NCBI GenBank assembly: GCA_944739405.2
Contig: OX123182.2
Coordinates: 62,003,183 to 62,067,182, forward strand
Reading direction: 5' to 3'
Origin: Euclidia mi
Taxonomy: Eukaryota; Arthropoda; Insecta; Lepidoptera; Erebidae
DNA: 64,000 bases
The notes under the pieces were generated by a model. It searched no databases, was not told the origin of the DNA, and saw only the letters and a list, made by a program, of their open reading frames with translations. The position numbers were made by a program, and so were the translations under genes. Of the stretch, positions 1-9,953 are shown in pieces; position 1 is the first letter of the stretch; the number at the start of each line of letters is the position of its first letter.

Positions 1-347
1 TTATTATTTACTTTTTTATATTTAATTATTTATTTTGAAAGGTTTTATACAACTACATATTCTGTGAAAATTTAAAGCGTCTACCTGTTACAGTTAGTAA
101 TTTTGAGCAAAAATACGAAAAAAAAACACGTTTTTTGTATGGGACACCCCTTAATATTTTTTTTTTTTATTTTTAGTATTTGTTGTTAAAGCGGCAACCG
201 AAATACATAATTTGTGAAAAGTTTAGCTTTCTAGCTATCACGGTTTATGAGATACAGCCTGGTGACAGACAGACAGACGGACAGACAGACAGCGGAGGCT
301 TAGTAATAGGGTCCCGTTTTTTACCATTTAGGTACGGAACCCTAAAA
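1..347. repeat. interspersed repeat with GACA-type microsatellite
   Basis: The stretch ends in a (GACAGACAGACG)-like microsatellite at about 261-290, followed by a module reading GGGTCCCGTTTTTTACC and GGTACGGAACCCTAAAAAG. That last module is a very common end of an interspersed lepidopteran repeat (recognised from memory, family name uncertain). No coding potential is evident: the open frame across it is low-complexity repeat translation. Confidence 0.6.
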
Positions 348-858
348 AGATCTGGCGGTACAAAGTCTTTAATGTATCTTGAAATTAGAGTTAGCCTACA
401 TTTTATAGTCTGAACAACACAAACAAAATAATTAACAATATTCGGAACCCCGCATTATGTTCAGAAAAAGAAGTTTTAGACAGAAATGTTTCACAGTTGA
501 CCAGATCCCTAGTTACATTTAGTTCACGGTAAAAAGGCAAAAATTCTTCGGAATACAGCATCTGAAAGCAGATTTCAATTTGTTTTGTGCCCCAAAACGT
601 TGTTTTGTGGCGTATAGCCTATTCTTTTTTTGGGTCCAATCAAGATTCGGGAAAATACTACGGGCATTCTAGGCGTCGGGAATTTGTTGATTGATTTGGG
701 TCTTAGAGGAAAAGAAAAGTTTGATAGTGCGGTTTGTAACATAACTGCGAAAAAAGGTAGTAGTATAAAGATCAGATGTTTCTACGCTCAAACAGCATTT
801 TATTTTTAATATTAACAAACTTTAGACTATTTATTTAAATTAATTACAATTAAAATTT
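348..858. other. no gene seen
   Basis: AT-rich sequence without a recognisable coding region, splice pattern or repeat family. The last bases (841-851) may be the left target duplication of the SINE that follows. Confidence 0.5.
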
Positions 859-1262
859 AGCCGTGTGGTTGACGGCATAGAATACAATTGTCACCACCCC
901 CTATCTTCCCGTGGGTGTCGTAAGAGGCGACTAAGGGATAACACGATGCAAATACCATCTTTGCGTAGAAACGGAAAACTCGACATCAAACCCTATACGA
1001 CTGCCTCGTTGGTGTCGCGGCATAAATGTGCACGTGGGATCGGAAGGTCCCGGGTTCGATTCCTGGGTCGGGCAGTGTTATTGGGTTTTTCTGTCACGAA
1101 ATTCTCAGTAACAGCACGGAGTCTGGAAGTGTGCCCGGTACGGCAATAGGCTCGCCCCTTATTACGTGGGACTAAAGTATATCTGGCGAAAAGTGGGTGT
1201 AGAAATACACCTCTGCCTACCCCTTCGGGGATAAAAGGCGTGACGATATGTATGTATGTATG
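859..1262 (+). mobile_element. SINE family 1, full-length copy (composite tRNA-type)
   Basis: A short interspersed element of about 400 bp in three parts. The 5' part (from GCCGTGTGGTTGACGGC) has no obvious RNA origin. The middle, about 1000-1075, is tRNA-like with a good pol III B box (GGTTCGATTCC near 1053). The 3' part ends with CCTTCGGGGATAAAAGG and a (TATG)n tail. The 11-mer TAATTACAATT occurs at 841-851 and right after the tail at 1263-1273, a likely target-site duplication, though 7 bases separate the left copy from the expected 5' end. Near-identical copies lie on the minus strand at 17,533-17,940 and 54,249-54,650. The 3' end resembles the end of the LINE fragment at 14.9-15.4 kb. 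The 94-codon open frame inside is not thought to be a gene. Confidence 0.85.
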
Positions 1263-1273
1263 TAATTACAATT

Positions 1274-2134
1274 GCTTGGAAAATCAATCAGCCATGTTTG
1301 GAAAATATAATATTACGGAGGACAAATATCTAGAGCAAAATAATAATTTTATGTATCACAAGTTAATACAAGTATGTACTTGTAAGTAATTTATATTTTG
1401 CCGAAAGTGCGGAAGTTGATGTTTTATATTGCTATCATAAATCATTCTATAAAGAAAATATTAGTGGTTCCGCTATTTTCATGTATTTGCATGTTTTATT
1501 TATTCTGCTTTAGGTTTCATAGAACGGATACATAAAACTGTCAGACAGATAATAAATCGTTGAATAGCAAGTGTGACCTTTCGGTTATTGCATGTATAGC
1601 TACAACATGGTTCTCCAGTTTACTAGCACCAATAAACCCTATAAATGCGAATATGCGACATTACCTATTTATATGTAAACCGATTGGTAGTATATATCCA
1701 ATACCAATGACGTCACGTATTTTAGAATATGGCTGCTAACTACAGCAATATAAATTAAATAGAAATACGGTAACATAAAATAATGAGGTCAAATGTGTGA
1801 AACCTTAAATAATTGAGTAGTTAGTTATAATAATAACTAAACCATAATTAGGAAATCTCAATTCAATGAATGACTCCAACTTTTTAGATTTTACTGTATT
1901 ATTCTATGGTTGCTTGCAAAATAGATCTCATATCACAAGGCAATCAAGGCGTTTAATAATAAGCAAGTTAAAGTAATCCTTCTTAAGGTAGTGTAATTAA
2001 GTCTATTCCATTCTTATTCCATAATCACAAACCGAAAGATTTAAAGCAAAATATTTAAGTTATACAAGACAATCCCAAGCCGAGATAATTTATTAGGATT
2101 TATCATTAATTTAAGTAAATTTATTTGATCTGAC
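1274..2134. other. no gene seen
   Basis: AT-rich non-coding sequence. No open frame of useful length, RNA gene or known repeat end was recognised. Confidence 0.5.
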
Positions 2135-2204
2135 CATCACAATCTGATGATTGTGATGATAATGTAGAGTGACGGTTCTTTGATAAGAACCGTCACTCTA
2201 CATT
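2135..2204. repeat. two adjacent perfect hairpins with TGAT loops
   Basis: Hairpin 1 has 10-nt arms at 2135-2144 and 2149-2158. Hairpin 2 has 20-nt arms at 2161-2180 and 2185-2204. Arms are perfectly complementary, and the loop is TGAT in both cases (2145-2148 and 2181-2184). Only two bases separate the two structures. The function is unknown; such short-loop palindromes can arise by template switching during replication. Confidence 0.9.
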
Positions 2205-2468
2205 TGATTATTAGAGCGGACGTCCTACTTCGCATGTAAAAAAGGTCTCCGTAGCTTGCGGTATCTCATTTTTGTTTCAATAAAACCCCTCTAGGGACTC
2301 AACTTAATCGTTATACATGTTACATCAAGTACATCTCTCTCGGGATGACACGTTGTTTAAACCTCTTGTCCATAATCCAATGAGCTAGGAGCGCTAACGC
2401 ACAGAGGGCATGTGAGATTCTATTATTGAATTTCTTATTACGTTATGTAGAGTTTCAGTATTAAATTA

Positions 2469-3035
2469 TCTCAATATATAAATTCGAAAAGTGTATGTAT
2501 GTATGTATGGATGTATGTATGTTCCGTTTTCACGCTATAACAGCTGAACCGATTTTGTTGAAATTTAATATAGATATATATTGAACCATGAAGACAGACA
2601 TAGACTACCATTAGTTGCAAAAATTAACCGGGGAGGGATTGTAGGGAGGGTCAAATTTTGTAGGGTACAAATCTAACTGTTGGAAGTAAGAACGCATGTG
2701 CTGCAATAATTGAGTGCTGCGCACATTGATCTGTATAACAACGCAGCTGCGCACGTGCTCTCATATCTGTCAGTACTATCGCCTCATAAATTATTAAAGT
2801 ATTTGTACAACAAAAGAGACTTTTTTAACCCCGAATATAACGCGCACGAAGCCGCGGGTAAAAGTTAGTCTAGCTATAAAAATTAACCCGAAGTATTTGT
2901 ACGCACATAACTTAGGACAACCAAAGTTGGTAAATCTTTCTCTTGTTTTCGTTCTTTTCAGCAAAAGATTTGTATGAAAACGTATAAAAATAAATATAAA
3001 ATAACCGCCAGTGCGAAGTTTGCCGGGTCAGCTAG
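2469..3035 (+). mobile_element. Helitron-like non-autonomous element
   Basis: It begins with TCTCAATATATAAATTCG and ends with GCCGGGTCAGCTAG followed by T. This fits Helitron rules: 5' TC, 3' CTRR, insertion between A and T, no target duplication. The 5' part carries the phrase GCTGAACCGATTTTG, and the interior carries GAAGCCGCGGGTAAAAG; both are frequent in lepidopteran elements of this kind. A (TATG)n run lies at about 2492-2522. No transposase is encoded. The internal CTAG near 2870 could be the end of a shorter or nested copy. Confidence 0.55.
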
Positions 3036-4654
3036 TTACATACATATAAAAAGCGGAAGTTAATCGGAATTAAGTGATCGCCGAAATCCATCAGTTTGTG
3101 AGGCTAAGCAACGTCATTGTGCTTTATAGATACACACATTGTCTAAGCACATAAAGCCATTGGCTCTTAGCTTAAAACATAGAAAATTGCTATACATTAA
3201 GATTGCGGAGGTCAGATATTGCATACTAGGTATCATGTTTGAGTTATGACATTTTTAACCCATATGCACACATTGTCTGAGCAGACCCACCACAATCAAA
3301 GGGATTAGATAGCTCTGTAATTACTTAAACTTACTTCAATGGCTCATCAACCCAAAATTTGCCTTGGCCTCCAATACAAAAGAACGCCACTTCACCCGAT
3401 ATTTAGCTACTTTTCGTCAATCATTTTTCTAGCTCTTTAATTGCCTTAGTGGATTTTTTTGAAATTGATTCAGAGAGAAGGAGACTTTTTTATCAGTAGT
3501 ACTTACTAATTCGTTGAACTCAATTCCGAAATCTCTAAAACCACAATAAATGGTAACAGAACTACAAAAACAACTTACTAGTATATCTATCAAAAATAAA
3601 TTCTCTTATAACTAACGAAAATTGCTTTTATATTATGCAAGGTATGCAAATATAGAGCCCAGAATATTGTATATTTTCGCCAACCGCAAGCTAGTGCCTA
3701 AACGTTTATTTAAAGCCTTGACGTCTAGTGCCGTATTCAAATCTGCGTGAAACAAATATTTGGTTGCCCAGAGACGTTTGCTGCTAGCTCAGGTTCCAGG
3801 TTCCAGAATTCTAAAGATTACTTTAATGGAACTTAGGAGAAGGTTTCACTGGTTTACTTGCTAATTGAAGTAGTTATGTGTATGTTCTTTTGTTAATTGT
3901 GTAGCAGTGTAACGAGTGATTGAAATACGCAAGAAGTGTTAAACAATTATTGGTTCTTCAAAACCAGTAAATATAGCTAATCCTATAAAATAAAATGGAA
4001 AAAATAAACATCAAAATCCTTTAAACGTTTGAGTTTCGAGAGAAAGTTTGTGTGAATAACATTTTCTATTTTTTAAGTTTTGTTGGTAAAATTGCCATGA
4101 CTCGTAGTCTGTCACTGAAGAACGCAGGACGTGTCGTGTGTGTATTCCACGATTACTTCAGACGTGTGCTAACACTGGCTAGTAGCCTAGATAGTAAGCC
4201 AGCTCAGTAGCCTCGTAGCAGCGTCGAAGCTTGTTAGTAGACGCGTAGTAGACTCGTAGCTTGCTATAAGCCTATCAGCTTTCCAGTAGTAGGTCTGACT
4301 CAGTATTTTGCTACTGATAAATAACCCAAGAAAAACCATGGCTTCTACATTTTGGTCCGTCTCTCATACTTGACAGAACTATGCAGGTATAAAGTAATAT
4401 TTAGGTTCCCATTTAAATCTTTATAATCATTAAAATAACAAATCATAATAAAATTAAATTAAATACATTTTATAAATTTATAACTAGAACTTATTTCCAT
4501 GTGTTGATATGGAATTTCTGCAAAAATTTTGTTACTTACAAAAGCCGAAGACATTAACAAAAATACTAGCCATTTACAAATGGATACTAAACTCAAAACA
4601 AAACAGTACTTTTTCTGTGATTTCATTTGGCATAGTGCTTTTTAAGCTGGGGTC
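3036..4654. other. no gene seen; GTAG-rich stretch near 4.15-4.3 kb
   Basis: AT-rich non-coding DNA. Between about 4,170 and 4,310 there is an irregular repetition of GTAG/CGTAGC-type motifs, possibly a degenerate short tandem repeat. No convincing exon is present. Confidence 0.4.
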
Positions 4655-4965
4655 ACGACAGCTCCCACCAAAAAAAAAAAAGCGGCACGGCCGCACCATC
4701 CCTTTCTCGAAGCAATTCAGGCCATTTTCGACCCCCTATAACTTCGTTGTGGATAAAACTAGAAGCCTGATTTTCTAGTAACCATGCAGGCATTGTATAA
4801 AAATGGCGTATTTCAAATTTCATTCAATTTGAACTAGTAGTTTAAGAATTATAACGAGTCAAAATTCTTAATTTTGTCACTCACTGACCGATCATCAAAA
4901 GTCTAAGGCACTTTGAGCACACATACGAGTAGAAGCTTCAAATTTAGAATACGATTAGTGTTTTA
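4655..4965 (+). repeat. interspersed repeat, family shared with 21.03-21.32 kb
   Basis: This segment (AGCGGCACGGCCGCACC, then CTATAACTTCGTTGTGG, then CTGACCGATCATCAAAAG) is clearly homologous, in reverse complement, to 21,030-21,318. The two copies diverge by substitutions and small indels. No coding sequence or termini were identified, so the class is unknown. Confidence 0.7.
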
Positions 4966-5311
4966 TATGAATCAAGGAAAAATTTAAAAAAAAACTGTCT
5001 AGTTTTCGAGATATATCAACTGCATAAATAACTTTGTAATCCTATATAAATATAAAGGATTATAAAATTACATTTGCAGTTAGGGCTTTAATTAAGAAAA
5101 TTCGTTGTTGGTGGAAAAGAAGTAGAAGGTACCGGAAAGGACAAAATTAGACTATGTACAAAAAGAAATGAGATCCCATTAAAACAATACTTTTAAAAAA
5201 ATACCAAGTCTCGCGACCGTAAAAAGTTGTGAGATCCATGTAATACCAAGTCAGCTAATTAAAAATCTTTGATGTTTTAATTCAATATAAATAATGAGCA
5301 ATGATTACTAC

Positions 5312-5450
5312 AAGGTGGACTGACGACCTTATTGGAATCTCGGGCAGCGGAAGGATGCGGTTGGCTCAAGATCGGTCCATGTGGAGAGCATTGGAGGAGA
5401 AATAGGTCCAGCAGTGGACGTCTTTCGGCTGATATGATGATATATTTAAT
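5312..5450 (+). mobile_element. RTE LINE 3' fragment
   Basis: In frame the DNA reads TRWTDDLIGISGSGRMRL, then AQDRSMWRALEEK, a stop, and VQQWTSFG. This matches the C-terminus of the RTE reverse transcriptase encoded at 54.8-56.3 kb on the minus strand. An in-frame stop shows it is dead. It ends in the characteristic GGCTGATATGATGAT tail and runs into the palindrome at 5420-5496. Confidence 0.85.
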
Positions 5451-5496
5451 TACGATGTAGTCGTAATTATATATATCATCATATCAGCCGAAAGAC
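5420..5496. repeat. long hairpin, 36-bp arms, 5-nt loop
   Basis: Left arm 5420-5455 and right arm 5461-5496 are complementary at 35 of 36 positions around the loop TGTAG. The left arm is the RTE LINE 3' tail (GTCTTTCGGCTGATATG), so the right arm is an inverted copy of that tail. Confidence 0.9.
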
Positions 5497-5559
5497 ATCG
5501 CGGATGCTTCTTAAAAATCTAGATATTGACATCACCAGAACACACCGCTTAAATTAATT

Positions 5560-5613
5560 AGTGCAGTTTTTGTGGGGTAGAAGTATGTACCTCTACCCCA
5601 CAAAAACTGCACT
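5560..5613. repeat. hairpin, 22-bp perfect arms
   Basis: Arms 5560-5581 and 5592-5613 (AGTGCAGTTTTTGTGG... and its complement) match perfectly, and the 10-nt centre is itself partly complementary. It lies 63 bp after the previous palindrome. Confidence 0.9.
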
Positions 5614-6487
5614 CACTATTACGGACACAAAACGGTCAAGCTCTTGACTTTGAGGTTCCTAATTTTCCTTAAACCCTATGTTGTAAGTTACTCTGAATCC
5701 TACATTATCTTTCTACGTTGATATAAATTATGTAGGTATGTTTCTTTCACTTTGAAGTCATTTAGAAATTGTGTTGTAACTTTAATTCTACCCTTTCATA
5801 TTTCACACTATCAAGGTTTCAAGGAACGGACTGAAGTACGGAAATTGAACCATATTTTACATTCATCCGTCACAGTGGGGACAAAATTAAGTGTTCCCCA
5901 CTGAAGAAGACGTTGTAATTAATCATAGCTGATATGACGCAATATAAGTAATGTACATTTACATAACTTCTCTTTTGGTGAGATTTGTATGAATACATAT
6001 TTGGTGATATGCAATGTCTTTATTCATCTCCTTGTAGATTTGTTTCTTTGCAGTAATTAGAAAAGACACCGTTACATTGTACTAATACATTATTAATTAA
6101 GGCTTTAGAAACTTTAATACCCCATCAAAACTTTGACTGCAGGCTGGATCCATTTATAGGTTGAACACTGAAAGAAAAATGTACCCTTTGATTTTAAACG
6201 TTCCATTTAATAGAATCGTTAATATTAGCCAAGTAGTATTAAAGACCTTTAACCAAGTAGCATTTTCTAAAAAAAATTGAATGAAGCCAGAAATCTCGTA
6301 GCTGAAACACAGTGTCAAGAATTTTGTTAGTACAAGTTATTGATAAAATAATTATATGCACTTAAAGCAAAATGTATTTCAATTATTATGATGAGAGGCA
6401 CACACATATATTGAGTTAAAAATACTGAAATAGATCTGGAAATAAATCATCGCTCAAACAACAAAACTTACGAAAACAATAAGGTCC
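5614..6487. other. no gene seen
   Basis: AT-rich non-coding sequence without recognisable repeats or open frames. Confidence 0.5.
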
Positions 6488-6898
6488 TTGTATAAATCAC
6501 AATTATCCAAAATTAATGACAAAACGTCACTTCTTTACAAGTTGCGCAGACATCCATCACTTGAACTTCAACAACTCCGTACAGCTGCGATGGATTGCAT
6601 AACAAGTAAAAACAAGATCAGTTCCGAACTGGCAAATTGTGGCCGGGATTGTAAGACTTGGCTAGGACTTCAGGCTTATCGGGCTATGCGACATCCATGT
6701 TGTGTTCTACTTTGTGGTGACAGCGTTGGATCAAACAGAGCGCGCCGTGGATATCATATCAGCCGTCATCTTCTTACTTTGCTGTGGTCAGATCGTAAGA
6801 AGAAAAGAATATTACTAAATATTTGCTTTGAGGTCAACGGAAGATATTTACATATGTTTTGGCTGTTTTGGTTAAGTGAAGGGCGAGCTATCTGCTAA
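6488..6898 (+). CDS. unrecognised open frame of 136 codons
   Basis: This open frame is longer and less AT-biased than the surrounding DNA. The peptide is basic and cysteine-containing (for example LRRHPSLELQQLRTAAMDC and MRHPCCVLLCGD). I recognise no domain. It lies just upstream of the (TAA)n tract that hosts R4-like LINE sequence. It may be a decayed exon or transposon piece; there is no promoter, splice or homology evidence that it is a working gene. Confidence 0.2.
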   Translation: MYKSQLSKINDKTSLLYKLRRHPSLELQQLRTAAMDCITSKNKISSELANCGRDCKTWLGLQAYRAMRHPCCVLLCGDSVGSNRARRGYHISRHLLTLLWSDRKKKRILLNICFEVNGRYLHMFWLFWLSEGRAIC

Positions 6899-6955
6899 AA
6901 AACTTAGAATATTGCGTATGAGAAAAAATTTCAGAGTTTTGTTTATGTAAACGGT

Positions 6956-7845
6956 CATAATAATAATAATAATAAGCCCCTCTGGGGCAGTCGTTATCTC
7001 ATCATGAGACTAACGCAATCTCAGAGGGCAGAGTAACAGCTTTCAAACATCACCTTTGTCTTGTGATATATATTACAGGATAGAAAGAAAGCTTACAAAC
7101 CGCAGGGCAGCTTTGTGGCGAGCTGAATGTGTGTGGCGACACTGCGGTCCCGAATACTTCAGGGAGTCGGTCAGGGCCTCGTCTCCGGCTTGCCTTACTG
7201 GCTGGTCGGAGTGGATTTCCAAGAGCGCCCGCAGGACTCTCGACTCTGGCTTGCCTTAGTCGGCCGGCCAGAGGGAAGTCGCAAGAGCTATTTGCTCGGA
7301 GATGGAAGTGTCATTGTCAAGGGCGTAATTACGGGGAAACCCGCTCCGAGTCACGAGACCCGCGATGGCGAAACCGGTGCCGCACCGCTCTACACCCCTA
7401 GCCGCTCACACCGGTGTTGCCCTCTTGTTGCCTTTATGGTAGAGTTTGTTTGCCTTGGTGGCTATTTAGAGAGGGTCCATCTAGCGAGCTGGCGAGTCAC
7501 CGTCTGCCCCTTTTCGACGTACTATAAGAGTACTTAGGGCAGACGCCGGCATTCATCCATAGTTTTCATCTAAACCTATCCATTAAACACCCATCCCAAT
7601 AGCCCAGAGTAATTAGTTTCCATATAAGTAGCAATAGGCCCTCACCTGCTGCGGCTAACCCGTGACTGTACTTAATAGTGTGGTGATGGAGGCGCCTCAG
7701 TAGGTGTTCCATTACATTCTAGATTAAAACTCTCAAAGGGCCTCTGCGCGTTGGACCTATGTCTCCGTGTACGCCTGCCAAAGGGCCGGGTATTGTTCTA
7801 ACAAATTAGAATAATACCCGAGAAAGAGAAACAGAATAATAATAA
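6956..7845 (+). mobile_element. block A of R4/Dong-like cluster: TAA-flanked non-coding part
   Basis: (TAA)n occupies about 6956-6975. The block begins with the small hairpin GCCCCTCTGGGGC and ends in TAATAATAAT at about 7835-7845. The interior is GC-richer than its surroundings and holds no convincing protein. A quasi-palindrome lies at 7787-7800/7807-7820 (14-nt arms, one mismatch). By position it could be the 5' untranslated part of the R4-like LINE, or an internally deleted copy. That reading is inference from the flanking TAA repeats and the LINE that follows. Confidence 0.45.
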
Positions 7846-7884
7846 TTTTAATTTGAAAAATAAGAAATAATAATAAGATTTTTC

Positions 7885-9952
7885 AATTATATTAGCCTCT
7901 CAGAAAGGATGTAGGAAGGGGGCTCGTGGTACTAAGTAGCTCCTTCTCATTGACATGGCCATTAGCCAACAAGTTCGCCGTAACCGAAAGGATCTGGCGG
8001 CATGTTGGATAGATTATAAGAAAGCGTATGACTCCGTGCCGCATACATGGCTTTTGAGGATGCTAGAGTTGTATAAAGTAAATACTACTCTACGCACCTT
8101 CTTAAAGTCATGTATGGGGCAATCGAATACGATTCTTTGCTATTCAGGATGCCGAAGGATCCAGGAGGACGGCGAACGTATTAAAATTGAGCGGGGAATT
8201 TTTCAGGGCGACAGTCTGAGTCCCCTTTGGTTTTGCCTAGCCATGAACCCTCTCAGCACATTACTGGAGGGTTCAAGGTTAGGCTTCAGGTTACAGAGAG
8301 GCGGTCAGGTCATATCTCACCTGTTATTCATGGATAACCTGAATTTATTTGCCCACTCTGATGCCCAATTGCTAGATTTACTAAACGTAACCCAAAACTT
8401 TAGTAAGTCTATCAATATGGAGTTCGGTGTGGATAAATGTGCTGTCATTCATGTGAAGCAGGGCAGGATGGTGGAATCTGAGGGGCTCCAACTCTCAGAT
8501 TCCATTTACCTAAGATCGCTTCTCTTAACCGATACCTATAAGTACTTGGGTATGTCACAGGCTTTAAGTATCAATGAAGCTGACATGAAGCAATCGTTGC
8601 AAGAGCGTTTCTTTGGCCGCCTGAAAAAAGTATTAAAAAGCCTTTTTTCAGGTGGCAACAAGGTTCGTGCTTGCAACGGTTGGGTCATGCCACTTCTTGT
8701 ATACACCTTTGGCATACTCAAGTGGACTCAGTCTGAATTGGATGCCCTGGACAGAAGAGTCCGCACATTGCTGACGGCATATCGTATGCATCATCCACGT
8801 TCATCCGTGATGAGGTTGTACATCCCGCGGAAGTGTGGGGGTCGTGGCTTTCTGAATGTCAAGACCCTACACAACTGCGAGGGGTGCAATCTCAGAGAAT
8901 ATTTTCTCCGGGCGAACGTGGACATGCATCGAGATGTTGTCACAGTGGACAATGGACTCACCCCGCTCAAGTTTGCTAAGGAGAATTGGCGCATACCTGT
9001 AGTACTCAGTACTGATGATCGCAAGCGTGTATGGCAGAGCAAGGAGCTACATGGCAGGTTCCGTCGGGCCCTGTATGGACCCGATGTAGACATATTAGCC
9101 TCGGTGAACTGGCTACGCTTCGGTGACCTCTTTGGGGAAACCGAAGGGTTTGTTTGTGCAATTGCTGACGAAGTTATCAAGACGAATAACTACCGGAAAC
9201 ATATCCTGATGGATGGGACTACCGATGTTTGCCGTGCGTGTCACCAGCCCGGTGAATCCCTCAGGCATATTGTTTCCGGTTGTTCACGTCTTGCTAACGG
9301 CGAGTACTTGCACAGACATAACCAAGTAGCTAGAATCATTCACCAGCAACTTGCTCTGAAATACAAACTTGTAGACATCGAGGTACCGTACTACAGGTAT
9401 GTGGCAGAGCCAGTTCTCGAAAATGGTCATGCCACATTGTACTGGGATCGATCTATCGTCACAGACAGGACTGTTGTAGCCAACAAACCTGATATTGTGG
9501 TGATAGATCGATCAGAGCGCCTCGCAACAATTGTTGATGTCACCATTCCTCATGACGAGAATCTCGTGAAAGCCGAAAAAGACAAACAGATAAAATATCT
9601 GGACTTGGCTCACGAGACTGTCGACATGTGGGATGTGGACTCGGCAATTATTGTGCCGATAGTTGTAACGGTTAAGGCCCTAATAGCCAAGAGCCTCGAT
9701 CGTCACCTTAAGAGGCTCGCATTGGGTGCTTGGGTCAAGGGTCTGATGCAAAAGGCAGTACTTCTTGACACGGCACGTATTATGAGGAAGTTCCTGTCTC
9801 TGGAGCCCTAACCACCGGCAGCTTGGACCCTGTGCCCGTTGCTGGTGAGATCTCACGGTTTTTTATATTTTTAAATGTATTTAATTTTTGTGATATATTT
9901 AAAAATGTAATTAAAATTTGATTAATGAGAAATAAATGAATAATAATAATAA
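7885..9952 (+). mobile_element. R4/Dong-type LINE, 5'-truncated (block B)
   Basis: A 5'-truncated non-LTR retrotransposon ending in AAATGAATAATAATAATAATT. Homology to the reverse transcriptase is visible from about 7890 (SQKGCRKGARGTK), interrupted by a TAG at about 7936, and then continues as the long frame 7955-9811. R4-clade elements such as Dong of Bombyx mori are known to insert in TAA repeats. Here TAA lies on both sides of the block, consistent with that target choice. Confidence 0.75.
7955..9811 (+). pseudogene. R4-type reverse transcriptase with restriction-like endonuclease, damaged
   Basis: This encodes 618 residues of a non-LTR retrotransposon polyprotein. Motif A is WIDYKKAYDSVPH (residues 18-30), and IFQGDSLSPLWFC lies at about 82-94. 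Motif C reads FMDN (125-128) where two aspartates are expected, so the catalytic centre has lost one acid. A CCHC-like knuckle (CRAC ... HIVSGC) lies at about 425-443. A PD-(D/E)XK-type segment (KPDIVVIDRS ... IVDVTIP) begins at about 510, typical of R2/R4-group elements with a C-terminal restriction-like endonuclease. The N-terminal part of the protein is missing, and an in-frame stop at about 7936 separates it from further homologous codons. The family call is from memory of Dong/Rex6-like proteins. Confidence 0.75.
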
Positions 9953-9953
9953 T

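Noticed and set aside
865..1149. 94-98 codon open frame kept in all three full copies of SINE family 1 (also 17,641-17,937 and 54,364-54,648)
   Set aside because: The frame runs through the tRNA-like pol III promoter region and the copies are too young to have gathered stops. No initiation context, domain or codon signal supports a protein.
4096..4209. Short open frame starting MTRSLSLKNAGRVV
   Set aside because: Only 37 codons, no splice or homology support, overlapping a GTAG-rich degenerate repeat.
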